This document shows, piece by piece, positions 1 through 10,782 of a DNA stretch of 38,848 nucleotides (position 1 is its first letter; each line of letters begins with the position of its first letter). A program made the position numbers and the translations under genes. The DNA is taken from the NCBI GenBank assembly GCA_015521465.1, contig WAOD01000091.1, positions 1 through 38,848 on the forward strand. The letters run 5' to 3'. The DNA is from DHVE2 group archaeon (GTDB lineage: Archaea; Thermoplasmatota; Thermoplasmata; Thermoplasmatales; Aciduliprofundaceae). Under the pieces are notes generated by a model. The model was not told the origin of the DNA, searched no databases, and was given only the letters and a program-made list of their open reading frames with translations.

Positions 1-253
1 ACCCTCTGTACCTTATCCATATATTCCATAATCTGGAGCGTGTTTTCTATGTTCCCAAATACTGCGCCAGCACTATCGGCATGATGTGCTGGTGTATCGT
101 GTGATCCTTCCTTGAATATTTGCTCCAGTAAAGTGGAATTTTTGCTCTTTTCATTGCTTTTAGCCCCATCTTCACAATCTTGTATATCTCTAATTTACGA
201 CTCATCCATCATTAATCTTCTCTATTTTATTTTTTATATGGTTGCAACTTACC
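1..253 (-). mobile_element. Terminal fragment of an IS element: 5' end of a frameshifted transposase plus outer terminal repeat, continuing off the left edge
   Basis: Reverse strand reads MSRKLEIYKIVKMGLKAMKRAKIPLYWSKYSRKDHTIHQHIMPIVLAQYLGT* from nt 205, then continues in another frame (GNIENTLQIMEYMDKVQR). The terminus (GGTTGCAACTTACCC, about 240-253) and N-terminus closely match the element ending near 27116. Confidence 0.6.
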
Positions 254-300
254 CATTTTAAAGTAAACTTTAAGTACAAACAAATTCATTTAGTTAACAG

Positions 301-3300
301 GTGATTGCTATGAGGAATGATAATTACAAATATGGAAAGAATGAGGGACCTAGAAAAATTGCTAAAATACTGCTGATGTACGGCATTGTTTTTTCTTTGC
401 TCTTGATGCCAATGGGGATGGTGCACGGGGCAACTACAGCGATATCTCTTTCTAAGTATAGCGGGTCTCCTGGAACAAACATATGGATTAATGGAACAGG
501 GTTCTCGGCAAACTCTAATGTGGATATATACTGGGATAATTCGTATCAGGACACAACAACCACCGATGCAAATGGTAATTTTAGCTATCAATATACCATA
601 CCCTCATCAACTGCTGGGGCACATACCATATATGTAACTGATGGCTCTAACAGTGCCTCTGCAACCTTCACAGTGGTTCCTGCTATAACCTTATCCACGA
701 ACAACGGCTATGTTGGCACAACAGTTACGGTGAATGGTGAGGGATTTTCAGGTAATGTACGAGTTTATCTATTCTGGGATTCAACATATCTTGGTAGAAC
801 CACTACAAATAATAATGGGGAATTTACATTCACATTCAATACACCTGCCAGCCCCTATGGGTTGCACTCAGTAAAAGCGATAGATACGGATAACAATCAA
901 GCCACTGTGTCTTTCCTTATTTTAAGTCATATAACTCTATATAGTTCTTCAGGTTATTATGGCAAACAAATATATTATAATTGCACAGGGTACTCAGCAA
1001 CCGCGAGATTATCAATAATCTGGGACTACGGAACTACCGATACCATTATATTAGACACAGTAACTACGGATTCAACAGGATCATACAGTGGGGCTTTCCG
1101 TGTTCCTGAGGCAACATATGGAACACATAATGTAACTGGAATAGATGAATATTCCCACTCTGATACAACCGCCTTCTTTGTTACTCCCAAAGTTGAAATA
1201 TATCCCGGCTCAGGTATAGTAGGTAGCAAGGTTTATGTTATAGGATACGGTTTCTCTGGAAATACCATAGTCAATATAAGTTGGAGCTCTGGTGCTATTC
1301 TCAATAGCACAACTTCAAATCAATTAGGATCTTTTTATGCAAACATAACCATACCCTATGCAACTGCGGGTAACCATTTAATAACCGCTAACGATACAAA
1401 TTCTGTGGAGAGTTCAGCAGTATTTAACGTAGTCCCCAATATTAAGATATCTCCCAACTGTGGATTACCTGGAGATACTGGCATAGTTACAGCTACGGGA
1501 TTTTCAGGCTCAGCGAATATAGATGTATACTGGGATTTTGGACTTTCTACAGAAACTGTTTTATCCACAGGGACCACTAACACCACTGGAACATACACAG
1601 CCAGCGTGACTATTCCCAGCGGCTCTAACACAACGCATACCATTGCAGGAGTAGATGCAAATAATTACATAGCGCAAACATACTATTATCTCGGGCCACA
1701 TATCTATATATCCCCTAACAGCGGATTTGTAGGTACAAACGTGATGATAAATGGCACTTCATTTTCCCCTAACACATCCGTTACTATTTATTGGGATGGA
1801 ACCATAATCACTACAACAAACACTAACACAACGGGATATTTCAGCACGATCTTCTCGGTACCACACTCTGTTTACGGGTATCACACCGTTACTGCGGTTG
1901 ACGCTAACGGAAGCTCTGCAAGTGCTAATTATCGGGTCTTAGCTCACATTATCATCTCTAAGAATAGTGGGTATGTATTTGACAACATAACTGTGCAGGG
2001 GAATGGTTTCAGCGGAGATTCTGCAGTTTACATATATTGGGACAGCGTCGATACTCAAAGAAGCATGCTAACCAACTCCGTAGGCGATTTCACACTTACT
2101 TTCCAGATTCCAGAGGGTACAGCGGGTATTCACACAATCTATGGAGAAGATACAAACGATATCAAATCAGACATCAGAGATTTCCAAATTTATCCAATGG
2201 CAAGGCTTATCCCCAACTATGGTGAAATAGGAACCTCATACAAGATATATTGCTATGGTTTTGGTTCCTCTGTTACCCTTAATATGCTCTGGGACGGAGT
2301 TTCTGAATCATACTATTCAACTACCAATTCCATTGGAAGCGGAGTCATAAATGCAATTGTACCAAACTCTACCGCGGGTCCACATACTATAGTTGTGTAT
2401 GATTCATTGCTTAACAAAGCAGCACCAGTTAATTTCACGGTAATTCCGCCAGACACTCCAATAGCGTATGCTCCTGAAGGGTATGTCAACTCGACTACGG
2501 TAACTCTCCACTGGTCATCGGTTAACAACACTGCGAGTTATACAATTGAGTACAGTACATCTCAAAATTTCACGAACCCCATCATCGTAAATAGCACTAC
2601 CAATTCGTATACACTTACTGGGCTTTACGATGGAACAACATACTATTGGCGAGTCCAGGCAGTGGACATTAATGGAAATGCGGGTGATTATTCAAACGTG
2701 ATGTCTTTTACAATAGACGCAACTCCTCCAGTATCTACAGCCCATGTGAATGAAAAATACAGCAGTAGTACCCATATATTAGTATATTATAATGCAAGCG
2801 ACTCAGGAAGCGGTGTAGGGAAGGTTGAATTATATTACAGTTACAACAATAGTGAGTTTCAAGAATACTCTGTTACTAACATAGCTTCTGGAGTATTTGA
2901 TTTCTATGCAATGCATGGGGATGGTAACTATTCTTTCTATACCATAGCTTATGACAATGCTGGAAATGTTCAGAGATCTCACACAATTTGCTCTGTTGTA
3001 GTGGATACAACACCACCTACTTCATATCTCTCCAGTTTACCCAAGTACACTCAATCACATACTATAAATCTGCATTTTAATGCTTCAGACGTTGGTACGG
3101 GCGTATCATACGTTGAGATTTACTGGAGCACCGATGGATCAGCATGGAATTTCTATGGATCCTTCAATACGTCATCAGTAGTATTTTTGGCACCTCACGA
3201 TGGCGTTTATTACTTCAAGTCAGTGGCCGTTGACGCAGCAGGGAACGTTCAGATGAATGAATCAGTAATTGTATCTACTACTGTTGATACAACTCCTCCC

Positions 3301-4605
3301 GTATCTAATATATTCATATCAGGTACTCTTAGAGCAAATGGATGGTACGTATCTCCAGCGCACATATCTTTAAAAGCTACAGATATTACTACCGGCGTTA
3401 GAGAGATATATTACAGTATCAACGGCGGTAACTATGTTGAGTTCAATAACCCAATAATACTAAGTACAGATGGAGTGTATAACATATCATACTACGCTGT
3501 AGACTTTGCAGGGAACTCTGAAACTCCAAATCATATTGTGGTTAAAGTTGATAGAACTGCACCATCTCTTGCCATTATGACCCCCACGCATAAAGAGGTA
3601 CTAACAGGAGAAGCTACGATAATGGTGAAGGCAAATGACACCTATATGTTGGGTGTTTACTATAGAATCGATAATGGCCCATGGACACCTATCACTAACA
3701 CCGGAAGCGTTTGGAAATCTATATTTAACACAGAGACATACTCCGATGGCGAACATGTAATACATGTTATGGCTATTGATGATGCTGGCAATCACAAGTA
3801 TTCCAATGTTACGGTAATTATAGACAACAAAAATCCATCAATTGTAAATATATCTATACCTAAGGGCATAGTTTCTGGTAGCATTTCAGTCTCCGTAGAA
3901 GTAAACGATTATATTGGTGTCAAAAGTGTGATTTGTAAGCTAAGTACCAATGGATTTAACAAAACATATACCATGTACAGAACATCATCTGGTATTTATG
4001 CCGTTCTACTAAACACCACTGAGCTAAGAGATGGTTCTTACACCATAACAATTACCGCCGAGAATTACGGGGGAAAGACCACCGTGGTTACCTCTCAGTT
4101 CACCGTTGACAATACACCCCCAGAAGTAAAGTATACAGGGAGTAACGTATTAAGCGGAATTGCAACACTAACATTTAATGTGAAAGATGACACCACTGGC
4201 GTTAAAAGCGCATGGATATCTATTGACAATGGCAATTGGATTAATGTTCCAGTTAAAAACGGACTAATAAAATACAGATGGAACACCATCTTACAAGATA
4301 ATGGTGTGCACAAAGTTCGAGTTAAAATAATGGACAACGCAGGTAACGAAGAGACCTTTGAGAAAGATGTGACAGTGAACAACCTAAATTTAATGCCTAT
4401 AGTTTACACGGTGATTCTAATAGTACTAATGATAGGTATCCTATTTCTACTCAGAAAGGATAAAAAGCAGGAAAAACCTAATAAAGAAGAACCAAAAAAA
4501 GAAAAGACTGAAGACATGAGTCTTCCAGAATCTAATGAAAATCCAAATAGAGAAGACAACGTAGATCTTTCAGATTTGGAGGTGGGGGGTGATCTAAATG
4601 TATAA
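301..4605 (+). CDS. Giant secreted/membrane-anchored surface protein with about 8 tandem Ig/TIG-like repeats, an FN3-like domain, further Ig-like repeats, and a C-terminal TM plus charged tail
   Basis: 1434 aa ORF with N-terminal hydrophobic signal, repeated pattern 'I.ISPNSGxxGTxVxInGxGFSxNxxVxIYWD', 'DTTPPVS' linkers, C-terminal TM (LMPIVYTVILIVLMIGILFLL) and acidic/basic tail. GTG at 301 or ATG at 310 are both possible starts. Confidence 0.85.
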   Translation: MIAMRNDNYKYGKNEGPRKIAKILLMYGIVFSLLLMPMGMVHGATTAISLSKYSGSPGTNIWINGTGFSANSNVDIYWDNSYQDTTTTDANGNFSYQYTIPSSTAGAHTIYVTDGSNSASATFTVVPAITLSTNNGYVGTTVTVNGEGFSGNVRVYLFWDSTYLGRTTTNNNGEFTFTFNTPASPYGLHSVKAIDTDNNQATVSFLILSHITLYSSSGYYGKQIYYNCTGYSATARLSIIWDYGTTDTIILDTVTTDSTGSYSGAFRVPEATYGTHNVTGIDEYSHSDTTAFFVTPKVEIYPGSGIVGSKVYVIGYGFSGNTIVNISWSSGAILNSTTSNQLGSFYANITIPYATAGNHLITANDTNSVESSAVFNVVPNIKISPNCGLPGDTGIVTATGFSGSANIDVYWDFGLSTETVLSTGTTNTTGTYTASVTIPSGSNTTHTIAGVDANNYIAQTYYYLGPHIYISPNSGFVGTNVMINGTSFSPNTSVTIYWDGTIITTTNTNTTGYFSTIFSVPHSVYGYHTVTAVDANGSSASANYRVLAHIIISKNSGYVFDNITVQGNGFSGDSAVYIYWDSVDTQRSMLTNSVGDFTLTFQIPEGTAGIHTIYGEDTNDIKSDIRDFQIYPMARLIPNYGEIGTSYKIYCYGFGSSVTLNMLWDGVSESYYSTTNSIGSGVINAIVPNSTAGPHTIVVYDSLLNKAAPVNFTVIPPDTPIAYAPEGYVNSTTVTLHWSSVNNTASYTIEYSTSQNFTNPIIVNSTTNSYTLTGLYDGTTYYWRVQAVDINGNAGDYSNVMSFTIDATPPVSTAHVNEKYSSSTHILVYYNASDSGSGVGKVELYYSYNNSEFQEYSVTNIASGVFDFYAMHGDGNYSFYTIAYDNAGNVQRSHTICSVVVDTTPPTSYLSSLPKYTQSHTINLHFNASDVGTGVSYVEIYWSTDGSAWNFYGSFNTSSVVFLAPHDGVYYFKSVAVDAAGNVQMNESVIVSTTVDTTPPVSNIFISGTLRANGWYVSPAHISLKATDITTGVREIYYSINGGNYVEFNNPIILSTDGVYNISYYAVDFAGNSETPNHIVVKVDRTAPSLAIMTPTHKEVLTGEATIMVKANDTYMLGVYYRIDNGPWTPITNTGSVWKSIFNTETYSDGEHVIHVMAIDDAGNHKYSNVTVIIDNKNPSIVNISIPKGIVSGSISVSVEVNDYIGVKSVICKLSTNGFNKTYTMYRTSSGIYAVLLNTTELRDGSYTITITAENYGGKTTVVTSQFTVDNTPPEVKYTGSNVLSGIATLTFNVKDDTTGVKSAWISIDNGNWINVPVKNGLIKYRWNTILQDNGVHKVRVKIMDNAGNEETFEKDVTVNNLNLMPIVYTVILIVLMIGILFLLRKDKKQEKPNKEEPKKEKTEDMSLPESNENPNREDNVDLSDLEVGGDLNV

Positions 4606-5020
4606 AATCAACACTAGAGAATTTGGAATATTCTTTGGAAACTTGCTGGTATTTGTTAGCATTTTTATGCCTTGGTACAGCGTAAACCACTATGGAAATA
4701 TCGTAAGTTATACCGGAATAGAGATGGCATCCAGCTTGACGGAACTGAGTATTCTCTACCTCCTACCACTTTTAAGCGGTGTGCTAATGAGCTATGTAGC
4801 AATGAATTGGATAGGAGAGAAGCATCAAAATTCTGGAAAGTATCTTTGGATAACAGGAGTAGCAGTTGCAGTGGCGATCGTAGCAATAGTGTTTGTTTCG
4901 TTAATCATATACCCTGTAGGTATACCTTTATACGCTCTGAACGGGTTAAGTATAGGGGGATATGCAGCGATTACTGGTGCCCTAATGTCTCTATTTTTCA
5001 TAGTCTATCCCTCTTCTTAA
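4598..5020 (+). CDS. Small multi-TM membrane protein, overlapping the end of the surface-protein gene
   Basis: 140 aa hydrophobic ORF overlapping the upstream stop by 8 nt; preceded by GGAGGTG. Confidence 0.7.
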   Translation: MYKINTREFGIFFGNLLVFVSIFMPWYSVNHYGNIVSYTGIEMASSLTELSILYLLPLLSGVLMSYVAMNWIGEKHQNSGKYLWITGVAVAVAIVAIVFVSLIIYPVGIPLYALNGLSIGGYAAITGALMSLFFIVYPSS

Positions 5021-5065
5021 TTTTTTAAAGCAGATCTTTTCCACGTTCTATCCTGACACGTTTAT

Positions 5066-5719
5066 ATGGATCTACATCAATCACCCTGCATGCGCAAGGA
5101 AGCATATCTCATGCAGGAGTTCATCGCCGAGATGGAGAGGAAGTATTTCAGGGAGAGAAAGATGGAGAAAATTCGCGGGGAGTTGGCGATTTTGGGGGTG
5201 GACATGCAGCGCCATTTCCTCAAACCCGAGGGGGTTGCGTATCTCCCTTCATCGCGGGAATTTTTAGAAGGGGTAATGAGTTTTTACGCATTCGCAAAAG
5301 AATCGGGGATAAAAATAATTCTCACAAGGCACTGCCACGCGGGGAACAATCTGGCGAGGTGGTGGGGCGACGAGATGATTTGTGATGATAAATCCACGGA
5401 AATAGTGGACGAGATAAAAAAATTCGGAGACGAGATCATTGAGAAAAGCACCTACAGCGCGTTCATGGGGACCAATTTGGAAGAGAAATTGAGAGAAGAG
5501 GGGATAGGGGGAATAATAATAACTGGAGTTATGACGCACCTGTGCTGCGAAACAACCGCGCGAGATGCTTTCAATCGGGGATTCGATGTAATATTCCCCA
5601 TCGACGGAACATTGACCCAAAATGAGGAATTGCATGAATGCTCTCTCAGGGCGATCTCGCATGGGTTCGGAGTCGCGCCTACGCTAAGTTATCTTCTGAA
5701 ATATCTGCGGAAAATATAA
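5066..5719 (+). CDS. Isochorismatase/nicotinamidase-family cysteine hydrolase
   Basis: LGVDMQRHFL (Asp motif), GVMTHLCCETTARDAFNRGFDV (catalytic Cys region). True start may be ATG at 5111 (MQEFIAEME). Confidence 0.85.
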   Translation: MDLHQSPCMRKEAYLMQEFIAEMERKYFRERKMEKIRGELAILGVDMQRHFLKPEGVAYLPSSREFLEGVMSFYAFAKESGIKIILTRHCHAGNNLARWWGDEMICDDKSTEIVDEIKKFGDEIIEKSTYSAFMGTNLEEKLREEGIGGIIITGVMTHLCCETTARDAFNRGFDVIFPIDGTLTQNEELHECSLRAISHGFGVAPTLSYLLKYLRKI

Positions 5720-5759
5720 ATATCTAAATTTTGTATAGAATCGCGTTGAAAACGCCAAC

Positions 5760-6328
5760 CACGGAGGAGAAAAAATTAGTACACCTGAGCAGGTTCCCTC
5801 ACGGTGCACAGCAACAATATCTGAGAACAGAATATACAGAAACAGCAACTATGGTATATATTTGGATTATTACAATCCTTCGTTGGGTGCTACGATTGTG
5901 AATAACTACGTGTTCGGAAATGATATAGGAATATACGCAGAAAGCAGCCATAAGACCACGATTGAATACAACGGAATCTCGTACAACTCGCACTACGGAA
6001 TAGAGCTAAAATCCACCTCTAGATTGCATATTTGCACATCTACGGAAATAAAATTATTTACAACAACGGCACATTTGGTTATTACGATCCAGCGAAGAGA
6101 CAGGCGTACGACGACGCTTCCGCAAAATACGTAAACCTGTGGAACTCTTCCACGGAAGGAAATTACTGGAGCGATTACGGTGGCTCTGGCACATATGCGA
6201 TAGACGGCGGCAGCTCTGTGGACGAGCATCCCAACGACTGCGCAACGGTGCCGGAATTCAGCGCGGAAATTATGATTGCGGTCATCATCACACTGGGCGC
6301 AGTGATGCTCCTGAGAAGGAAACACTAA
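5760..6328 (+). pseudogene. Truncated and frameshifted NosD-like parallel beta-helix surface protein, C-terminal part only
   Basis: Frame 1 gives ISENRIYRNSNYGIYLDYYNPSLGATIVNNYVFGNDIGIYAESSHKTTIEYNGISYNSHYGIELKST; frame 2 gives HIYGNKIIYNNGTFGYYD...NLWNSSTEGNYWSDYGG...VPEFSAEIMIAVIITLGAVMLLRRKH. The frame change is near 6025-6040. No signal peptide or N-terminal half is present. Confidence 0.7.
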
Positions 6329-6373
6329 CTCTTTTTATTTTATTTTAAAATACTTGCTTTTCATTTCCGTGTT

Positions 6374-7174
6374 ATGCTCGTTGCTCCCGTTGGCATAATC
6401 GGCGCCGGGCCCGCCGGGGTGAGCGCGGCGGTGCAGCTGAAAAGGTACAAGATAAACTCGGTGCTCTTTGAGAAGAGAAAAATAGGGGGATTGATTGAGA
6501 ACGCGCACAGGATTGAGAACACCATGCTATTTTCCAACGGAATCAGCGGAAGAGAATTTGTGAAAATTTTAGAGGAGTACGCGAGAAAATACGATCTCAA
6601 TGTGATTTACGAGGAAGCTAAAAAAATAAAAGCCGGGGAGAGAATAACCATAGAGACAGAAAATGGGGAGTACGAATTTGATTATTTCATAGTTGCCACG
6701 GGCACGCGACCAAGAACTCTGCCCTTTCCAGAGGTAAAGTATCATATTACTGAGATTGAGAAATGCGATAAAATATTGATAATAGGCGGAGGGGATATCG
6801 CATTCGACTACGCCCTAAGCGCAAGCGAAAAATGCAAAGATGTGACGTTAATTTACAGAAGCACGATAAAAGCGTTGCCTGTGTTGGTGGATGAAGTCAT
6901 GGCTAAAGGAATAAAAATCGTTCGGGGAGAAGTGGAAAAAATAGAGAATGGCGTCGCGTACACTTCCGCAGGAATTTTTGAATTTGACGAAGTCTTGGCG
7001 GGAATAGGGCGCATTCCAAACGTTGAAATAGTTGAAGGAATTGCTGATTCTAGGATATTTGTAATAGGCGATGCAAAAAACGGCATATACCGCCAGAGCT
7101 CTCTGGCCATTGCGGATGGGATAAGAACTGCTATGAAGATATGGAGAGTGATAAAATATGGAGATACTGAGTGA
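6374..7174 (+). CDS. Thioredoxin-reductase-like FAD/NAD(P)-dependent oxidoreductase
   Basis: GIIGAGPAGVSAAVQL Rossmann motif, ILIIGGGDIAFDYALSASE second nucleotide motif, FVIGDAKNG. No CxxC active-site pair is visible. Confidence 0.8.
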   Translation: MLVAPVGIIGAGPAGVSAAVQLKRYKINSVLFEKRKIGGLIENAHRIENTMLFSNGISGREFVKILEEYARKYDLNVIYEEAKKIKAGERITIETENGEYEFDYFIVATGTRPRTLPFPEVKYHITEIEKCDKILIIGGGDIAFDYALSASEKCKDVTLIYRSTIKALPVLVDEVMAKGIKIVRGEVEKIENGVAYTSAGIFEFDEVLAGIGRIPNVEIVEGIADSRIFVIGDAKNGIYRQSSLAIADGIRTAMKIWRVIKYGDTE

Positions 7175-8099
7175 AGTGGGCGATGACTCCATCGCGAAGG
7201 TTTACATAGGCCGCACTCACAGAGGGAATATAATTGAGTTCGTTGAATCAATACCCACCAGAAACATAGAGGAGAAATGGGTTCTAATCATCTCATCGCT
7301 AAACGGCTGTCCCGTGGGCTGCAAGATGTGCGACGCGGGGTTCTTTTACAAAGGCAAGTTAGACTACGAGGAGCTAATGGAGCAAATTGAGTATCCAATA
7401 AAGAGAAGATTCGGAGATAAACCAAAGACCAAAAAATTCAAAATTCAGTTTGCGCGCATGGGAGAGCCGAGTTTCAATCCAAACGTGTTAGATGTGATCA
7501 ACGATTTGGGAGACAAGTACGAGAATTTCTTTCCCTCGTTGTCCACGGTGGCACCGATAGGTGTGGATTCCTTCTTCTCAAAATTGTTAAAGATAAAAAA
7601 AGAGAAGTACGCAAAGAGATTCCAGCTCCAGTTCTCGATTCACACAACGAATCAGAGGCAGAGAGATGAGATAATCCCCGTTAAAAAGTGGGATTTTAAG
7701 AAGATTGCAGATTACGGAATGAAATTCTACGATGAAGGCGGACTAAAAATCACTTTGAATTTCGCTCTTGCGCAGGAAAATGAGGCGGATGCAGAAGTGG
7801 TTAGAGAATTTTTCCCGAAGGAGTATTTTCTAATAAAAATCACTCCAATAAATCCAACGGTGAGCTCGGTTAGAAATGGACTGAACAACGATGTTGACGA
7901 GAGAACGGGCATGGCGAAGAAGCACAGGGATTTCATCGATGAGCTGAGAAGAATGGGCTACGATGTAATTATTTCCATAGGTGACACAAGAGAGAATCTG
8001 ATCGGATCAAATTGCGGCATGTTCATACTGAGATTCTTGAAAGATCATCCAGAGATGAGAAATGCATACACATTCGCAAAAGAGCTGGTTATTCAATAA
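7158..8099 (+). CDS. Radical SAM protein, RlmN/Cfr-like
   Basis: GCPVGCKMCDAG (CX3CX2C), ARMGEPSFNPNV (compare RlmN MGMGEP..N..NV), FSIHTTNQRQRDEIIPV, and NCGMF near the C-terminus (compare the RlmN 'CGQL' cysteine). Confidence 0.8.
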   Translation: MEILSEVGDDSIAKVYIGRTHRGNIIEFVESIPTRNIEEKWVLIISSLNGCPVGCKMCDAGFFYKGKLDYEELMEQIEYPIKRRFGDKPKTKKFKIQFARMGEPSFNPNVLDVINDLGDKYENFFPSLSTVAPIGVDSFFSKLLKIKKEKYAKRFQLQFSIHTTNQRQRDEIIPVKKWDFKKIADYGMKFYDEGGLKITLNFALAQENEADAEVVREFFPKEYFLIKITPINPTVSSVRNGLNNDVDERTGMAKKHRDFIDELRRMGYDVIISIGDTRENLIGSNCGMFILRFLKDHPEMRNAYTFAKELVIQ

Positions 8100-8956
8100 T
8101 TAAACGGAACGCCCATTTCATACGCAATTTTTCGAAGGGCTTCAATTCTCTCCTCTGTAGATGGATGAGTGGAGAAAAGCTTCAACAGGGTAGATCCACG
8201 GAAAGGATTCACAATAAACAGATGCGACGTGCTTGGATTACCCTTCATTGGTCTCCATTCTACGCCCCGCTCTATTTTCATGAGAGCTCTTGCGAGTGCG
8301 CCGGGATTGCGCGTGAGCTTCGCACTTCCCTCGTCCGCTAAATATTCCCGAGTTCTGCTTATTGCCATGCGAATTAGAAACGCGGCAATGGGTGCGAAAA
8401 TCGCCAAAGCTATGAGTGCTATGAGAGAATTGTCATCGTCATCAGAAAATAAAAAGGCGAACCATCGCGCGATGTAAGCCAGATACACGATGGCACTTGC
8501 GATCATGGCTGCAACGGTGCCTATGAGCATGTCCCTATGTTTAATGTGCGTAATTTCATGTCCTAAAACCGCCTCTAATTCTTCTCTGTTGAGCATATTC
8601 AAAATCCCTTCGGTCACTGCGACCACCGCATGCCTCGGGCTTCTACCGGTGGCAAATGCGTTGGGAACTGAAGAGGGTACAATTGCAATTTGAGGCTTTG
8701 GAATTCCTGCCCGATTAGCGAGAGAGGCAACCATTTCATGGAGCCACGGCATATCATGCTCGGAGATTATCCTCGCTCCGTAACTCCTGAGTACGATTCT
8801 GTCCGAGAAAAGGAACGAAATGATATCAAATAGCAAAGACAAAATAAGCATGAAGCCTGCAACGGCAATTCCCCCAATCAGGTATCCTATGCCAATGAGC
8901 AACGCCGCGAGAAAAGATAAAAGCATTATTGTGCGGAGCCACAGTACTGCTCCCAT
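8093..8956 (-). CDS. htpX: HtpX-like M48 membrane zinc metalloprotease
   Basis: GHEITHIKHRDM (HExxH), TM segments, SRTREYLADEGSAKLT, STHPSTEERIEAL. Confidence 0.92.
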   Translation of the reverse strand: MGAVLWLRTIMLLSFLAALLIGIGYLIGGIAVAGFMLILSLLFDIISFLFSDRIVLRSYGARIISEHDMPWLHEMVASLANRAGIPKPQIAIVPSSVPNAFATGRSPRHAVVAVTEGILNMLNREELEAVLGHEITHIKHRDMLIGTVAAMIASAIVYLAYIARWFAFLFSDDDDNSLIALIALAIFAPIAAFLIRMAISRTREYLADEGSAKLTRNPGALARALMKIERGVEWRPMKGNPSTSHLFIVNPFRGSTLLKLFSTHPSTEERIEALRKIAYEMGVPFNY

Positions 8957-8986
8957 AGAGAAACACCAGAAAAAAGGAAAAAGGGT

Positions 8987-10663
8987 TTACATCATTCCGG
9001 GCATGCCGCCGCCCATGCCTCCCATTCCGCCCATGCCACCGGGCATACCACCCTCAGGGCCAGGGCCTTTGCCACCTTTATCGGAGCCTTTCGCCGCTAT
9101 GACATCATCAATGCGCAGTATCATCGTCGCCACTTCTGTTGCACTTTCAACGGCCTGCTTCTTAACGCGCATGGGCTCAATTACCTTGTTGCCCAGCATA
9201 TCATTTATAGTTCCCTCAAACACATCCACGCCAGCGTGCTTGTTGCCCTTCTGGTGCTCTGCCTTCAGCTTCATCATTATGTCTATCGCATCGAGACCGG
9301 CGTTCTCTGCAAGGGTTCTCGGGATAATTTCAAGAGCATCTGCAAATTTCTCAATGGCAAGCTGCTCCCTGCCACCAACACTTGGTGCATACTCACGAAG
9401 CTTCATTGCAAGCTCAACTTCCGTTGCACCGCCACCGGGTACCGCCACACCATCCTCAATGGCCACGGCAACCACCTTAAGTGCATCGTGCAGTGCTCTT
9501 TCAACCTCGTCCACCACGTGCTCAGTTCCTCCGCGTATCAGTATGGACACGCTCTTTGGATTCTTGCAGCCGGTTACGAAGGTCATGTTGTCATCACCAA
9601 TCTTGCGCTCTTCAACAACCGCAGCGTATCCGAGGTCATCAGCGCTCAGATCGTCCAAGTTGGTAACTATCTTGGCACCGGTAGCCTTTGCCAACTTCTC
9701 CATATCACTCTTCTTTATGCGGCGAACCGCGTATATTCCATACTTGGCCATGTAGTGCTGGGCCATGTCATCAATTGCCTTCTGGCAAAATACCACGTTT
9801 GCACCCACTTCCTTAACTTTCTCAACCATCTTCCTGATTTCCTCCGCTTCTTGGTCCAAGAATGCCTGTATATCCTCTGGCTTGTTAATCTGTATCTTTG
9901 CGCTTATCTCTGTCTTTTTAACTTCAAATCCTGTATTGATAAGTGCAATCTTGGCGTTTTCAATTCTCTTAGGCATGCGCGGATGCACTTTCTCCTTGTC
10001 CAGTATTATGCCATCGATTAACACAGTATCGTGTATCCCGCCACCCTGCTTCTTCTCTACCTTTATATTGTCCACATCCACTGCAGTTTTGCCGTCCATT
10101 TCCTCCGCAACTGCGCGTACGGCCTTCACAGCAATATCGGAAAGGTATTCCTTGGAATCACCAACATTCTTGCCAGTCATGGCAGTCATTGCAATTTCTT
10201 TAAGAATCTCGTCATTGTCAACCTTTACACCCAGCTCTGGAAGAATTTCAAGGGCTTTCTCCGCAGCGAGCCTGTATCCATTGGTTATTACAGTAGGATG
10301 CACGTTCTGATCAAGAAGTTCCTCTGCCACTTTCAAAAGCTCTCCAGACAGCACCACGGAGCTTGTGGTTCCATCTCCAACCTCGGTATCCTGGCTCTTT
10401 GCCACCTCTACCATCATCTTGGCAGCAGGATGCGCCACATCTATCTCCTTCAAAATAGTTGCACCATCATTAGTTATAACAATATCCCCCAGAGAATCCA
10501 CAAGCATCTTGTCCATCCCCTTGGGACCAAGTGTGGTACGCACAGCATCTGCAATAGCCTTAGCCACCTCTATATTCTTTTTCTGTGCATTTCTGCCAGT
10601 CTCTCTCTCAGTTCCCTCTTTGAGAACTAGAATCGGTACTTGACCTCCCATCATTTTTATCAC
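8987..10663 (-). CDS. Thermosome subunit (group II chaperonin)
   Basis: [58 protein letters not shown]-terminal GGM repeats. Start may be the second Met ([20 protein letters not shown]). Confidence 0.97.
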   Translation of the reverse strand: MIKMMGGQVPILVLKEGTERETGRNAQKKNIEVAKAIADAVRTTLGPKGMDKMLVDSLGDIVITNDGATILKEIDVAHPAAKMMVEVAKSQDTEVGDGTTSSVVLSGELLKVAEELLDQNVHPTVITNGYRLAAEKALEILPELGVKVDNDEILKEIAMTAMTGKNVGDSKEYLSDIAVKAVRAVAEEMDGKTAVDVDNIKVEKKQGGGIHDTVLIDGIILDKEKVHPRMPKRIENAKIALINTGFEVKKTEISAKIQINKPEDIQAFLDQEAEEIRKMVEKVKEVGANVVFCQKAIDDMAQHYMAKYGIYAVRRIKKSDMEKLAKATGAKIVTNLDDLSADDLGYAAVVEERKIGDDNMTFVTGCKNPKSVSILIRGGTEHVVDEVERALHDALKVVAVAIEDGVAVPGGGATEVELAMKLREYAPSVGGREQLAIEKFADALEIIPRTLAENAGLDAIDIMMKLKAEHQKGNKHAGVDVFEGTINDMLGNKVIEPMRVKKQAVESATEVATMILRIDDVIAAKGSDKGGKGPGPEGGMPGGMGGMGGMGGGMPGMM

Positions 10664-10782
10664 CTCAAAATCCGTAAGTTAGTTCTTCTATATAAACATA
10701 TCGCAAAATGCCCTTTGAAAAACGCACAATAAAAAGGATATTGGCAAAAATAAAAAGGATTAAAGAACGGCGCAATGGCGCG

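Noticed and set aside
433-2455. Possible CRISPR array or DNA-level direct repeats in the surface-protein gene
   Set aside because: Repeats are protein-level (about 80 aa) with diverged nucleotides; no short identical repeat/spacer periodicity. No CRISPR array seen elsewhere in the window.
8820-10643. Long plus-strand ORFs (8820-9755, 9236-10021, 9765-10310, 10031-10630) opposite the thermosome
   Set aside because: Antisense shadow ORFs of a highly conserved gene; compositions are Ser/Cys/His-rich with no recognizable domains.
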